Source: Telmatactis stephensoni (taxonomy: Eukaryota > Cnidaria > Anthozoa > Actiniaria > Isophelliidae). From it: a stretch of 64,000 nt of DNA. The translations under genes and the position numbers were made by a program. The notes below the pieces were generated by a model. It was given only the letters and a program-made list of their open reading frames with translations, had not been told where the DNA came from and searched no databases. Shown piece by piece: positions 11,661-23,133 of the stretch (position 1 is its first letter; the number at the start of each line of letters is the position of its first letter). Location of the stretch: assembly GCA_029948255.1 (NCBI GenBank), contig JALIZF010001565.1, positions 248,001-312,000 of the forward strand. The letters are read 5' to 3'.

Positions 11661-12140
11661 AGCCTGGTTGTCACTATCGACGCAAGCACAAGCACAAGAA
11701 AAAGGAAACTCTGGGTTCCTTGTGCTTGTGTCTGTACTTGCGTAAAAAAGGAAAACTATTCCTTACCGGCAAATATATTTTTACCCTGTTTTTCCCTATT
11801 AGCTAAAAACGAAACTGGTTAGACTTGGGTTTTCACTATGACGCAAGCATAAACGCAAGCACAAGTATAAAATGCGCTGACATTGGTGGTCGTGAGAAAT
11901 AAAGCATGAAAGGTCTATGAACACAATTTACTATGATATTCTAGTACAAAATCAAGCAATTTAGCAATGCAATAGATGCATAAATGTATTTGCAAATGGA
12001 GAGCGTTATCCTCGATGAGTTATCGGTTTTAGATCCATCTTTTTTGACATCCATTTTTTGTGTCATCCGATAAAATATTATTCTCTTCTTATCCCTTTGA
12101 TAAAACAGCTTTGGATTAAGCAACCAGTGCCTAATCATAC

Positions 12141-12146
12141 TTTATT
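12141..12146 (-). promoter_or_regulatory. Polyadenylation signal of SEC23IP
   Basis: AATAAA on the minus strand, about 21 nt past the SEC23IP stop codon (TAA at 12167-12169). It is the first canonical signal downstream. Confidence 0.6.
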
Positions 12147-12166
12147 TTTGTATAATGTATCTTTGG

Positions 12167-15100
12167 TTAGATTCCTTCTGTGTAGATTTCTCTCAGCATA
12201 AAAAGCGCTGTGTCTTCTGATAACCTATCACCGCAATAAAGACATATTAATAAACAAACAGTCAAACAAGTAAACAAACAAATAAACAAACAAATAAATA
12301 AATAAACTGTAAACAAACAACAAACGGACGAACGAACAAAGAAAAACAAACAAACAGCCAAACAAACGAACCAAACGGTCAAACAAACAAACAAACGAAC
12401 TGTAAACAAACAAACAAACGAACGAAGAAACAAAAAACAAACAAACAGCCAAATCAACGAAAAACCAAACGATCAAACAAACAAACAAACAAAACAAACA
12501 AACGAACGAACGAACGAACAAATGATCAAAAAATAAACACAAAACAGCCAAACAAACAAACAGATAAACAAACAAACAAACGAACGAACGAACCAGAAAT
12601 ACCAGAAAGATGAAATACTAACCAGTAGCAGACATGGCTGCTAAGTGCGAACAAATATTCATTTAAACTCTCAATAGGCTTCTCTTGTAAAACATAGTCT
12701 ATTCTCTCTCCACCATTTAGTTGTCCAATTTTAATTGCTAATTGATGACGAGTTCTTTCATCTAGAGAAGAGATACAATACAATATGCTTTGTACAGAAA
12801 TTAATATACACTGTATTATTCAGGCAAAAATAAAACACATTGTATTGTATTGTATTGTATTGTATTGTATTGTATTGTATAATAAATAAATACATAAATA
12901 AATAAACAAACAAACAAACAAACAAACAAACAAATAAACAAACAAATAAATGAATAAATACATAAATACATAATAAATAAATAAATAAATAATAAATAAA
13001 TAAATAAATTTGTTTATACAGGCTGAGTTTTGCAGCTAAGAGCTGATGTGAGCCTGTTTTCTATCACACTCACTACTTCTATATTAAATTATTTTGCAAA
13101 CATTGCTCAACTCACATGTTGATTTTTGCCGAGGGAGGAAAACCTCTTGCAGGATATCAAAATGCCTGCATATCATAACAATCACTGAAGCTATTTTTCT
13201 TCTGCTTCTTCTATAATTGGTTTTATTATACCGAATGTTCGGGCAAAGCGTCCATCATCAGAGTGTAGAAGATAGCTCACTATCGTTATACTAACGGAAA
13301 ACCGAAAAACTTGGGTCGCGTGAGCAGATAAGTTTGCGATGCAATCTTTGTTGCCCCTGATATGCCATGACTCCAGCCATTTTCTCTGATGGTATCTTTG
13401 CTCAATGGCTATGACCTTGGTATCTTACATAGACACCGAACAAAGATACCAAAAAAGAAAATGGCTGGAGTCATGGCATATCAAGGGCAACAACGATTAC
13501 ATCACAAACTGGGACTGCGGCAGAAACTAATAATAATCTACTGTTAATTAAGAGTAGTTAATTTTTGTTAGATTGCTTTTATTATTCATCATTCATTTTT
13601 GTTTTTATGGTAAGCACGTGTTTAGAACTATTTTACAGCCTGTCTATAGGCTCTCTGGGGAGGGGAGGGGAGGGGAGAGGAGGGGAGGGGAGAGGAGGGG
13701 AGGAGGCAAAAAGGAAGGGGAAAGAGAGAAGGGAGAGGCTCTCTTTCTTTCCCCACCCTGTTCCCTCAGAGGTTTCACGGTGATGCAAATTCGTACCTTC
13801 AGATGAATCACTTGCAATAGATGATGGCGTTGGAGGTGGTTCAGTTTCTATCTCAGTACTAACATAATTACTTGCACTAGTGTGAGCCCTGGCAAACTCA
13901 TTGATAGATTCTATAGTGCTTCGTACTGTCTCCATTAGAGTAGCTTTAAGCTGAGCACCAAATCGACTGAGATTATCACGCAGCTCTGATAAAGAAATTA
14001 CAACAAACTCACCACTTTGTTTTCACGGATGAAAATTATTGGGTCTTCCCAAAGCCCTTTGCCACTGTGTGGTGTAGAGGGGATTGTTAAAGATACCACG
14101 CCCTTCCCCAGGGGCAGACCCCCCGGTTCTGAGACGATGTCGGTCCCTTTTCTTCTCAATGCTTTTTCCAAAATATCCTCTGGACAGATTTCAATTTCTA
14201 CAACACTGCAAACCCTTTTCCCATACTAGTCTCTTTCTAATCTTAGTCTAGTCTTAATCTAGTCTCTTACTAATCTCTTTCTAATCCACCACTTTTTAGG
14301 GTGCTCCATAGTCCCTGAATAAGCAAGTGCGGTCAAACAACACATCGACATTTTGCAGTGCTATCATGCCAACTTGTCTCATAATCCTCCAAAAAATCTA
14401 CCAACATCTTGAAAAATCCAATAACACTTTACCAACTTCCCACCAACAACTCACCAACAACCTACAAACTACTGAGCAACCGATTTCCTAATAACTATCA
14501 ACTAATAACCTATGAACTATTTGCCATACCTTAGTTTATACAACTACCAAAAATGCATTACCATACTTTCACAACAAATCATTTTTACAATAGCAAAACG
14601 AGGTCAAATATTATCACTAGTTTCTCAGTCATGTTAGCTTAAATTTAATATGAGTGTGAAACGAACGGCGCCGTGCGTAACTGTGTCAAAGTAAAGTAAA
14701 AGGCGGCCATACTTTACGTCGATCACTCGTGACAGTAATTGGAGTAAGTGATAAACTTGAGGCCGACGGTGCGCTCATTTTACTCCCCTCTCTCCATCTG
14801 TGCTCCGTTTTAAGGGTATTTAAAGCTAATTAAAGCTACACAGAAAGGAGAGGAGTTGAAACAAGGATGTGAGATCCGGGGATCAAACTCTGGACCTCTT
14901 GCACCGCAGGCTGCGCACTAACCAACTGTGCCATCCTTGGCTCCTATAGCCTGTCAGCACCATGATGTACATAACGAAACATTCAAATTCCCACCGCAAC
15001 TGTGCGTTTCCATGATCAGTCATAAAAATCTCTTACCAAGATGCATACGTTTTCGTCCCTTGTGATGTGGTAACATGACTGGTCCTACAGCAAATGTTGA

Positions 15101-18100
15101 GTCTACAAGTGGCTCCACTCGGAAAGCAACTGGGTCATACTAAGTGGAAACAACCCAGATATGAAATAATTGATCCAATGCAATCAATAATATTGTAATA
15201 GGATGGAATACAATCGACTGAAATGGACTCTCCAGTAGTCAGAGTGCAAAACTTACTGGATGGAAAACGTTATAAAATCTTGGACACGTTGGAAGCTGAT
15301 AGTCTGGTCCTATTTGATCTACACCTCTGAAATCAATAAAAGAAGGCCATCAGATCAGAGGAGAGGAGAAGAGAGAAGAGATTGAAGAAGATGAATATTT
15401 AAATATCTTACCTAACAGTCATGAACATTCCTATAGGTGAACCTAATGCAAACATTGCAAAAGGTTTAAAATCTAATTTAGGATATTTCACATTAGGTTG
15501 TCCAGTTCCTGCCACGCCATGGTGATAGAGAACTTCTACACTCTCCAGTGCTGCAAGTGACTTGGTAGAACTACCGTCAAGGTTGTCTGCACTTCTTGTG
15601 ATTTTGGCTTCTGCTTTGGCCTTAGCTTTATCAGCCTTTTCTTTGTTACGCTTTTCCTAATTAAAAAAGACATGTTAATATTAGTCCCCAAGGCACAAGA
15701 GGTTTCCAGGTAAATATAAAAAGGTAAAGGAAAAGCACTAATAATTTCAGTGTTGGTAGATTCTTCGGCTAGAAGTTGGTCTTTCAGGAAGTTGACAGTG
15801 CACTCTCCATCCCCCCTCCCCCCCTTCAGTGCTCCACTTAAGGGTATTTAAAGCTAACTAAAGCTTCACAGAATGGATAGAATTTGAAACAAGGGTGAGG
15901 TGACTGGGAATGAACACTGGACCTGTAACTCAGAAGGTATACACTAATGATCTTAGCTACATTTGCTCCTAGATGGATACGCAATTAGATAGGAGAATAA
16001 ATCGCTCAGGGTTATATAATGGAGTCAGAGGCCTTATGAACATATTCCATGTCCATAAGTCCATGTTTTCATTTTTCCATCTCCCATTCTTAACAAATAT
16101 CAAATTCATTCCACTCCAAAAAGAAAGTGCTTACCTCCTTCAAAATATCCCACCTGTCAACACCATCACTGCCATTTCATTTAAACACTTCACTCTCTAT
16201 AGAGCGGTTTTCGTATGAGTGGGAAACTGACCGTACCGTACTGTGACCGTGTCAGTACCGTAATGTCGACAAAAACATTCGAAAATCCTGCCGTAACCAT
16301 ACTGTACATTGACCGTAACTGGTACGGTCAGTTTCCCACTCATACGAAAACCGCTCTATTGGTTTGTAACTTACCTGAAGTACTGCATGCTGTTTAAGGT
16401 ACCCAGTAATTTTCTTTCTGGGGCCCATTGGTAAGCCAATCTCTTTAATTTCTGACTCACTAAATGTAAGCTGGAATAATACAACCATATACAATGTGAT
16501 TCCATAAACTTGTCATGATAGTTTTTGCTCCTTTGCACTGTCACATCACTGGTCACAGGTAGCTCAGATCAGAGTGAACAGACTTAAAGAATCAGCTTAG
16601 ACCTGTCAAAATGCTAAGTACCACATAGATGCATAGAGCTATAAAACAACAAAGCTCAACATCAAGGCCTCTGACAGAGAGGATAATGAAAAGTAACACA
16701 GACAATAGAAGGAAAATGGTTCTTTTGCACAATTGGGGGCATACAGGTACATCATTTACTGTCATTCACTCAATGGGTATCTCATCCAGTGGCTAATTAG
16801 GTTAGAGAGCAATTTTTGTGTGAATGTGAAATGGGCACTGTGTGCTGTGACCACGTAATCATGATGTGTACAGTAGCTGTGACCATGCTGTTTTCACAGT
16901 CATACAAAATCAGCGACTTCTCTAATAGCTAAACAACTAATTTACATGTACAACGAAAGTGAAGTTCAAACGTAACGAATGAAGGCCATGGCTGCAGAGA
17001 ATCAAACCACAAATGTCTTTTCAGAAGGCAGTTGGCTATTTTTACTCCAAGCATGAAAACATAAATAAGTCAAACAAATTCTACTTACTAAAGTATCCAA
17101 ATCAATCTTTTCTGATTCAAATAAAGCTTCATAATCCTGTAAACCTAACTGGTGAAGAACTTCGCTTAGTGAAGGGCTGGGTTCTTCTTCTTCCTCCTCC
17201 TCATCAGATGTTTCTTTAGTTGGTACACTACAAAAAATAAAATGGATTTCATTGAAATTTAAGTATAGCCATCAACATTAGTTTCATAAGTGTAACTGTT
17301 TAGAGTGGTTTTCGTATGAGTGGGAACACTGTACGGTTACGATACGATACGGTTACAGCAGGAATTTCGAATGTTTTTTTATAAAAACTATGATACTGGT
17401 ACAGTTACGATACGGTACGGTAAGTTTCCCACTCATACGAAAACGACTCTATTTCTTCTACTGTTACTTGTGTTACAGTTCTGAGGCAAAGATCACTTCC
17501 TTTACATGATACTCAGCCATGGGCTCTTCAAGTAGACCAGCCTTTGAACACACTTCCCAGTGTGACTCCGAAACCAATAACTCTGTGCAAGTGGCAAACC
17601 CTGCAAAAAGGGTGAACCCTTCCCACAATACCCTGAGCACCAAACCACAGGAAACCCACATTGCACAAGCTTCATTATTGTCAGAGGCATACCGTAAACC
17701 TTCTGCTGTGAGGCCCTGCTGTGAATGCATATGGAGAGATTTTAGCAATGCTAAAACCATGGGATTTATACACACAAAGCCTCATTTATTCAATATTTTT
17801 TATTTCAAGTGTATGCCTGCATGCATGTTTGTAAGGATACTATCCCAGCCTTTATCACCATGATTATAAATATCATCATCATCATCATTCATCATCATCA
17901 TGAAATTATCTAGTAAGTATCACTAATCAATATTGGCTTGACAATATTCATCATTATCATAAACATCATCATCATTACCACAACAATAATAGACATCATT
18001 GCATGATAGTCATCATTATCATCACAATCATTATTATTAATAATGAATGTTCTGATATGCAATTGGATGCTCACTAGTCGAGATGCATGCACATGCATCA

Positions 18101-21100
18101 TTAATAGTCAAACAATAATAATCTGATATCAGTTTTACCTGTCAGGAGTTGGTTCTGGTTGAGTTGATGGTTTGGATTCATGTTGTTGATGATACAGAAT
18201 GTCAAACATAATACTGGACCCTAGGAAAACAAATTAGCATTTTAGCCTCGTTTTTGTGAATGAAATATGTTTCTTTCTCAATTTGTGATAGTATATTAAT
18301 TTTACACCATGCCAAACAATTTCTGTGGAAACAATAATTCTGAGAGAAACAAATCTGAACCTTTAATCATTCATTTGAAATTCTCATCTTATACAATAAA
18401 ACCTATTGTAATTTATTTATTTATTTATTTATTTTCAGTGTATGCAAAAATATCTCAATAGATTTCCAGTTGCAAGATATGCTTCACCTGCCACATACAA
18501 AGGGTTTAGAATGAGGCTACGTGCTAAAACTTTTGTTTGTTACAAATTAATGACTGAGCTTTATGCATGTAGCCTTGTCTTGATACTTTTGTATGGGGCA
18601 AGTGAAGTGTAACTCGGAAGTTGGCTATTATTTTATAATTCTGTATACACTATGATTTTGATACAGTGTTGCTCTTAATGACATCACAGTAGGAGAGTAT
18701 TCCCTGTCCACTCTCACCAACACATACCTAAACTGTGCCCACATACTGAAATATTCCCTTTAAACAATGGATTTCTTTTCTTGAAGATACCTAGAAGTTT
18801 GGATATCTCTGATCCAACAATGTCAACAATAGTCTGAAATCATAGTTAACAATGATTATAAAGAATGTGTTAAACTTGGTTTTGGCAGTGCTGAGGCTGA
18901 GCTTAGGTGTCTTATTGCTATCCTGAACCATTCATGGTCTACCACGTAGTACCCATCACACTGATAACATCAGGTGGAAGAACACTCACCTATTATATGA
19001 ACCAGGGAGGGGAGGGTTGGGCCAAAAAGCATTTGAGCTACAATTAGCTCAAGCACCACAGTGATCCATAAGAATGACCAAATGAAAGGGCCCTGCATAG
19101 CTTTGGGGTACACCACCCATGCAAGCAAGAGACCAGCTGGCCAGCATGCCTCAATTTTAATTTTGCCTAAATTTCATGTAGCCCAATTTACATATAATGT
19201 TAATGTTAATGTTATGTTATTTTATGTTTATATATAAAACATTTACATACAGCAAATAATAACTTAGTGCAAAATATCTAATAGTTAATAATTATGAAAT
19301 GTACCTGACAATATGCAGGACTTGTGTAGAATAGTACATCTAGTATTGTACTGTTAGTGAAATCTCTTAGTTTGGTGATACTTTGAAGTGAAATTGCATG
19401 TAGTTTCCTGAAATGGAAATGAAAGAATGGATGAACAGAATGGACATGTGAATTAGAAAGAATAACACATTATCCATGACAACAAAATGGATGAATGAAT
19501 GGATGATGAATGAATGAATGAATGAATGAATGGATGGATGGATGGATGAATGAATGAATAAATGGAGTGAATGGTAGATGGATGGAAGGGCAATAATTTC
19601 ATTCATTCATTCATCCATCCATTGATCAATTTATTTATATATATATAAATAAATTGATCAATGGATGGATGAATGAATGAATGAAATTATGTAATTCATT
19701 CCTTACTGATCAACTCCTGTAGAGTCATTATGTAGCTTAGCATGCCATTGCACAGGAAGGTATTCTATGCGACCAATAGAACGTCCTTTGGCTAATTCAT
19801 CATGATGCTCCGTCAACATTGACAAAGTCACTATACGAAGATCATCAACTAGAAACAAAAAAGATTACTTCTTTATCAATGTTTTACTTGGACAAGATTT
19901 TTGATAAAAATATGAATTCTCCTGAGAAATGAAAAGAGTTTAGAGGAGAACTTAGAATTTGATCAGGTGGTTAATTCTAGTACTTACCACATTCTACAAT
20001 ATTCCTAAATCGTAAGTCTGCCACAGGTCCAATACCATGCACTACAAATACTAAATGGTCTATTTGTGATGGCTCACCTAATAGATACAACAAACGAGAA
20101 AGAATCAGATGTTTATATAGTAGTTATAAGAATAAAACATGTGCGCATGTCTTTGCACTGTGATATAAACAAGTTGGAAGATGTAGGGCACAAGAAAAGC
20201 AACCTTAATTAATTTGCTCAGAAAGCTATCGTTTTATATGGCTTTTATACAATAGTGCAAAAACAATAAGTGCTCTCTGATCAAAGAATACATTCTTCCA
20301 AAAATCATGCATTTGTTTTCAAAAGGAGAATTTAGTGTCTGATCAGAGATCGCTTACACTATTTTTGCAGGGATCTCTTCAATACTTACCATCTTCAATA
20401 TCATCCTCAATATCAAAGATTCCTCTGCGCACAACTACTGGTCTAGCTTTGACGTCTTCTCCACTCCACGCCTGTACTTCACTTGGTCTAAAGTGTACCA
20501 TCACATTGGTATTATGAAGAATTACATACTCTCCTTCACTGAGATCTATTCTTCTTGGCCAGAGATTATTACGAACAGTTGTCTGGAACTCATTCTAGGA
20601 GCACGATAAAACAAATACCTCAGGGGATATTTTTAGAGGTGGGTGTGTGGGGGTGGGTGTGTGGGGGGGGGGGGAGTAAGTTTTCATAGGGGCAAAAGGA
20701 GTTACACATTATTTTTTTGAATACTACTGTTACAAAGGGGTTTCAGTAATTTTTAATTTAGTTAGGAGGCTGGCTTCAACAATACATGTAGCAGGCTGAT
20801 TTTAAAAACAAAATATGGAATCTACTGTAAAAAAGACAGTGATAAAAGGTAATTAAAAGTAAATAAATGTAAAGTAGCCAGCAATTGATCACTAGTGGTG
20901 GCCTGACGTCTACTAATGTGGGATACCACTTCACTTGTTTTCACATTCTCTTCTTGATGTGAGTCACTGATGTCAGTGGTCAAAAAATTGTCAGTACAGC
21001 AATGTTCTCTTTCATTTTGTGTTATGTATACTCAATCACTCAGTACAGCTATACAACTATAAAACTGTACAACTATACAACTTTACCAGTATTAGATGCT

Positions 21101-23133
21101 TCCTACCTCTAACTTATCAGCAAGTTCTTCATCATATGGAATAAGCTTAGTGCCACCTTCAGCCTTATAAAACCAAGTACATCTTCTAACAAATGTAGTA
21201 CTTTCTTCCCAATAAACTGCCTCCCTGGTTCTCTTTTCTAGATTCACATCATATCTTCCACCATTGGTAGGCACAATCCTGTCTTGTCCACTTGCAGTCA
21301 ATCTGTTGGCATGCTCTAGACTGTCAGAATCGATGTAAGAAAATGGCATCCAGACTCTCCCTTCTTTCAAGTAAAACCAATGAGGTTGAACTGGAGCGAC
21401 ACTTGTAGAAGGTACAATGCCTTGAGCTTCTCCTTGCTCAGCCACTGGAAGAACAGGAGCTTCTCCTGAACTTGGATAAGATGGATACTGTTGAGTACTC
21501 TGCGGCATGAATGGCTGAGTTTGTTGATGTGGAACACTTGGTGTATAAGTAGAGGGAGAATGTGTTGGCTGGGGTGCCTGTGTCGTCATTGATGGAGCAG
21601 GGAACTGGGAAGTAGGTTGGTATATTGACGAACCAGATGGTGGAGGAAATGGAGGTGTATTTACAGCTGGATACTGTGGTTTGGGGTAACTGTCTTGAGT
21701 ATTCATTTGTGGATAGATTCTTCTTGATGGTAAACTTGATGCACCTGTGGGAGGGTGGAGTGGGGCACTACTTGTACCTAGTGGGAGGGTGGAGTGGGGT
21801 GCTACTTGTACCCTGTTGGAGGAGGAAATGGGATACTACTTGAACCTGTGGGAGGGTGGAGTGGGGTGCTTGTTTTACCCATAAGAGGGTGTGGCAGGGT
21901 GCTCATTGGTGCTTGCATGGGAGGCATAGTTGGCACAGGTGTTGTAAATGGTACTGAAGATTGGATATGTGACTGAGAAGTAGACATTGCCGAAGGATTA
22001 TAAAACATTGGTTGACCACTACTAGCTGCTTGACTTATAGGTTGATTGGCTGTAAAAGACTTTGGTGTAGCTCCACTACCCATAGGAACTGTCGGTTGTG
22101 TAGATGCATATGGCATAGGAGGTCTTGTTGGAGTTTTTGAATGTGGTACTTGAAGCAAATAATGGAGCTGCTTGTGTTGTTGAGGTTAAAAAGCTGTCGT
22201 GTGCACTTCCAGACATGGTAAAGTGTCGTGGACCAGGCTGTGATTTCTGTTGTGCTGACGTTGACAGTGATGCCGATGTTGACAGGAAAGATGACATAGC
22301 TGATGGTTTTGATTGTGGTGTTTGGACGGATGATGATGATGGTGGTGGAGATGGCTGCTGACCAAGAAAACTGTCAGCTTCTGCATCAGCATCAATGGGG
22401 AACAAGCCTGAAGTTAAACAAGAATATTAACTTTGCAGTTTTACCTCTAAATTCCTTCATGCATTGTTTATAATCATCTTTCTTTGCTCCCTAAAATATG
22501 TATCAGCATATTGCATGAAATATGCTGTGTGGAAAATTATGCATGTCCAAAATTTCATGTGGCAAGATGTGCACAGAGAAATCAGCTGTGTAAAAAATAT
22601 AACTGCTCACGTTAAAATACATTCATTGTTAACTCTACTTACATTGAACTACATTATTTTATAAATTCACAGCTCTGGAATACATACGCATCACTAAATA
22701 ATCCAAAGTTCAACCGCTTTAATTATTAACTGATTAATAACTTAAGATGATCACCATGATTATTCTAAAAATAAACATCTACGTTGGCATAATTGACGTT
22801 GTTTACAACTATGCTTTCTAGGCAGAGATCTTCGATCTAAACTTGCTACCACATTAATGCATCATTTCGTTCACAAGGGTTAAGCTAAGCATATGTTAAC
22901 ACAATAAAACACGAACAATTATTTAGCTACGTACCACTGGCAGGGCTGCTAGACGTTGTAGCTACTGACTGACTTGGCGTAGAAACATTACTTGAAGATC
23001 CTACTGGCTGTAGAGTTGGTACCAAAGCTGGACCAAAGCTTAGAGGTTCAGATAAATTTGTTAGAGATATTCCGTGAGGAGAAGTACGGGGATTTGTGGA
23101 CTTGGAGGAAATCTCGTTCCGACGGTCCGCCAT
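12167..23133 (-). CDS. SEC23IP: SEC23IP (p125) orthologue: WWE-like, lipase-like, SAM and DDHD protein, 17 exons
   Basis: SEC23IP binds SEC23 at ER exit sites and helps organise COPII carriers; it belongs to the DDHD/PA-PLA1 family. Exons on the minus strand: 22935-23133, 21846-22407, 21107-21744, 20390-20594, 19988-20077, 19707-19848, 19305-19407, 18728-18833, 18139-18220, 17089-17227, 16375-16470, 15412-15656, 15257-15326, 15037-15139, 13797-13985, 12623-12761, 12167-12224. They total 3166 nt, giving about 1054 residues if one surplus base in exon 2 is discounted; human SEC23IP has 1000. Order: Pro/Ser/Thr-rich N-terminus with ADSFLGQ; WWE-like region ([22 protein letters not shown]) near 380-480; [25 protein letters not shown] with Ser near 680; SAM domain near 725-785 ([10 protein letters not shown]); DDHD region with [20 protein letters not shown] and [13 protein letters not shown]-terminus [20 protein letters not shown]. 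The ATG lies in an AAGATGGCGGAC context. The ABHD-like GHSLG suggests a serine nucleophile, though human SEC23IP is not considered an active lipase. Confidence 0.95.
12235..12595. repeat. AAAC/AAACG microsatellite in SEC23IP last intron
   Basis: Imperfect runs of AAAC and AACG units with interspersed CAGCC fill most of the intron between exons 16 and 17. The minus-strand ORFs rich in Leu-Phe-Val-Cys are translations of this tract, not proteins. Confidence 0.9.
12839..13011. repeat. TGTAT pentamer run followed by AAAT/AAAC microsatellite
   Basis: About eight TATTG/TGTAT pentamers at 12839-12880 are followed by AAAT and AAAC tetramers to 13011, in the intron between SEC23IP exons 15 and 16. 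Confidence 0.9.
13325..13510. repeat. Inverted-repeat element, family E
   Basis: Arms of about 45 bp: TTTGTTGCCCCTGATATGCC and ATGACTCCAGCCATTTTCT on the left, GAAAATGGCTGGAGTCATGG and CATATCAAGGGCAACAACG on the right. The inner parts GGTATCTTTG and CAAAGATACC also pair. It lies in a SEC23IP intron. Confidence 0.75.
13655..13735. repeat. GGGGA purine minisatellite
   Basis: Repeated GGGGAGGGGAG/GGAGAGGAGG units in the SEC23IP intron next to exon 15 (exon edge 13797). The sense strand of the gene is polypyrimidine here. Confidence 0.85.
14745..14945 (-). mobile_element. tRNA-derived SINE, copy 1 (3'-truncated)
   Basis: Read on the minus strand the head has a box A-like TGGCACAGTTGGTTAGTGCG and a box B-like GAGTTTGATCCCCGG, spaced as in a tRNA, then a body with TTAGCTTTAAATACCCTTAA. 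The same body is found at 15712-15972 and 39455-39725. The head is too diverged to fold as a working tRNA. Confidence 0.75.
15712..15972 (-). mobile_element. tRNA-derived SINE, copy 2
   Basis: Body and tail match copy 3: on the minus strand TTAGCTTTAAATACCCTTAA, then a shared region, ending AGTGCTTTTCCTTTACCTTT. The tRNA-like head is more degraded here than in the other copies. It lies between SEC23IP exons 11 and 12. Confidence 0.75.
16202..16356. mobile_element. MITE with GAG...CTC ends and TA flanks, copy 1
   Basis: A 155-bp element flanked by TA on both sides (16200-16201, 16357-16358). Terminal inverted repeats are near perfect: GAGCGGTTTTCGTATGAGTG at the left and its exact complement at the right, continuing through GGGAAACTGACCGTACCG. 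The interior is GTACCGT-rich and self-complementary. No coding capacity. Confidence 0.88.
16802..16925. mobile_element. Diverged MITE copy of the same family
   Basis: The left end (TTAGAGAGCAATTTTTGTGT) and right end (TTTTCACAGTCATACAAAAT then GACTTCTCTAATAG) resemble the TIRs of the elements at 16202 and 61306 but are decayed. Confidence 0.5.
17303..17449. mobile_element. MITE with GAG...CTC ends and TA flanks, copy 2
   Basis: A 147-bp element flanked by TA (17301-17302, 17450-17451). The ends are GAGTGGTTTTCGTATGAGTG and CACTCATACGAAAACGACTC. The interior ACGATACGGTACGGTTAC resembles copy 1. It sits about 75 bp upstream, in genomic order, of SEC23IP exon 10. Confidence 0.85.
17872..18040. 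repeat. ATC/CAT trinucleotide microsatellite
   Basis: Interrupted runs of ATC (and ATT) trinucleotides in a SEC23IP intron. Confidence 0.85.
18890..19190. repeat. Dispersed repeat shared with about 47790-48170
   Basis: The two regions share a run of motifs in the same order: an ACACTGA(C/T)(A/G)A(C/T) segment, ACTCACCTATTATATGA or ACCTACCTGA, GACCAGCTGGCCAGCATGCC or GACCGCTGACCAGTGTGCC, then CCTCAAT...ATTT...TAGCC. Strongly diverged; class unknown. Confidence 0.4.
19490..19600. repeat. GAAT/GGAT tetranucleotide repeat
   Basis: Runs of ATGA and ATGG units that lead directly into the perfect palindrome at 19593-19690. Confidence 0.85.
19593..19690. repeat. 98-bp perfect spacerless palindrome
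   Basis: The 49 bases on each side of the centre (19641/19642) are exact reverse complements, checked base by base. Central sequence is TTGATCAATTTATTTATATA and its complement; outer parts are ATTCATTCATTCATCCATCC and its complement. The right arm ends 16 bp from the edge of SEC23IP exon 6 (19707). Confidence 0.95.
21745..21845 (-). repeat. Coding-like tandem repeats forming an apparent 101-nt SEC23IP intron
   Basis: On the minus strand a Pro/Thr/Ser-coding unit of about 30 bp with core CACCCTCCCACAGGTTCAAG recurs about four times. The stretch between the first and last CCCACAG|GT has in-frame stops (TAG), but cutting from the first GT to the last CAG restores the frame exactly. The unit itself supplies a pyrimidine-rich acceptor and a GT. 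It may be an intron, or exon sequence disrupted by small insertions. Confidence 0.6.

Larger units (their letters stand above)
10465..12166. other. Intergenic region with family B and C repeats
   Basis: No gene is seen. Beginning right at the pseudogene break is repeat-like sequence with GGGTTTCCTGTGGGATC and AAAAAGGTAACCCTTTCGGG. Family B inverted repeat is at about 10895-11172 and family C at about 11500-11660. At about 11665-11870 the CTTGTGCTTG/ACGCAAGCACAAG motif is repeated in both orientations. Confidence 0.55.

Noticed and set aside
12228..12575. Minus-strand ORFs of Leu-Phe-Val-Cys repeats resembling a membrane protein
   Set aside because: Translations of the AAAC microsatellite within the last SEC23IP intron.
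14855..14945. Possible tRNA gene on the minus strand
   Set aside because: Box A and B are present but the acceptor and anticodon stems do not pair convincingly, and the same sequence with a body recurs elsewhere: a SINE head.
17473..17775. Minus-strand ORF of 100 codons in a SEC23IP intron
   Set aside because: Lies inside an intron that splices cleanly, has no recognised domain and looks repeat-derived.
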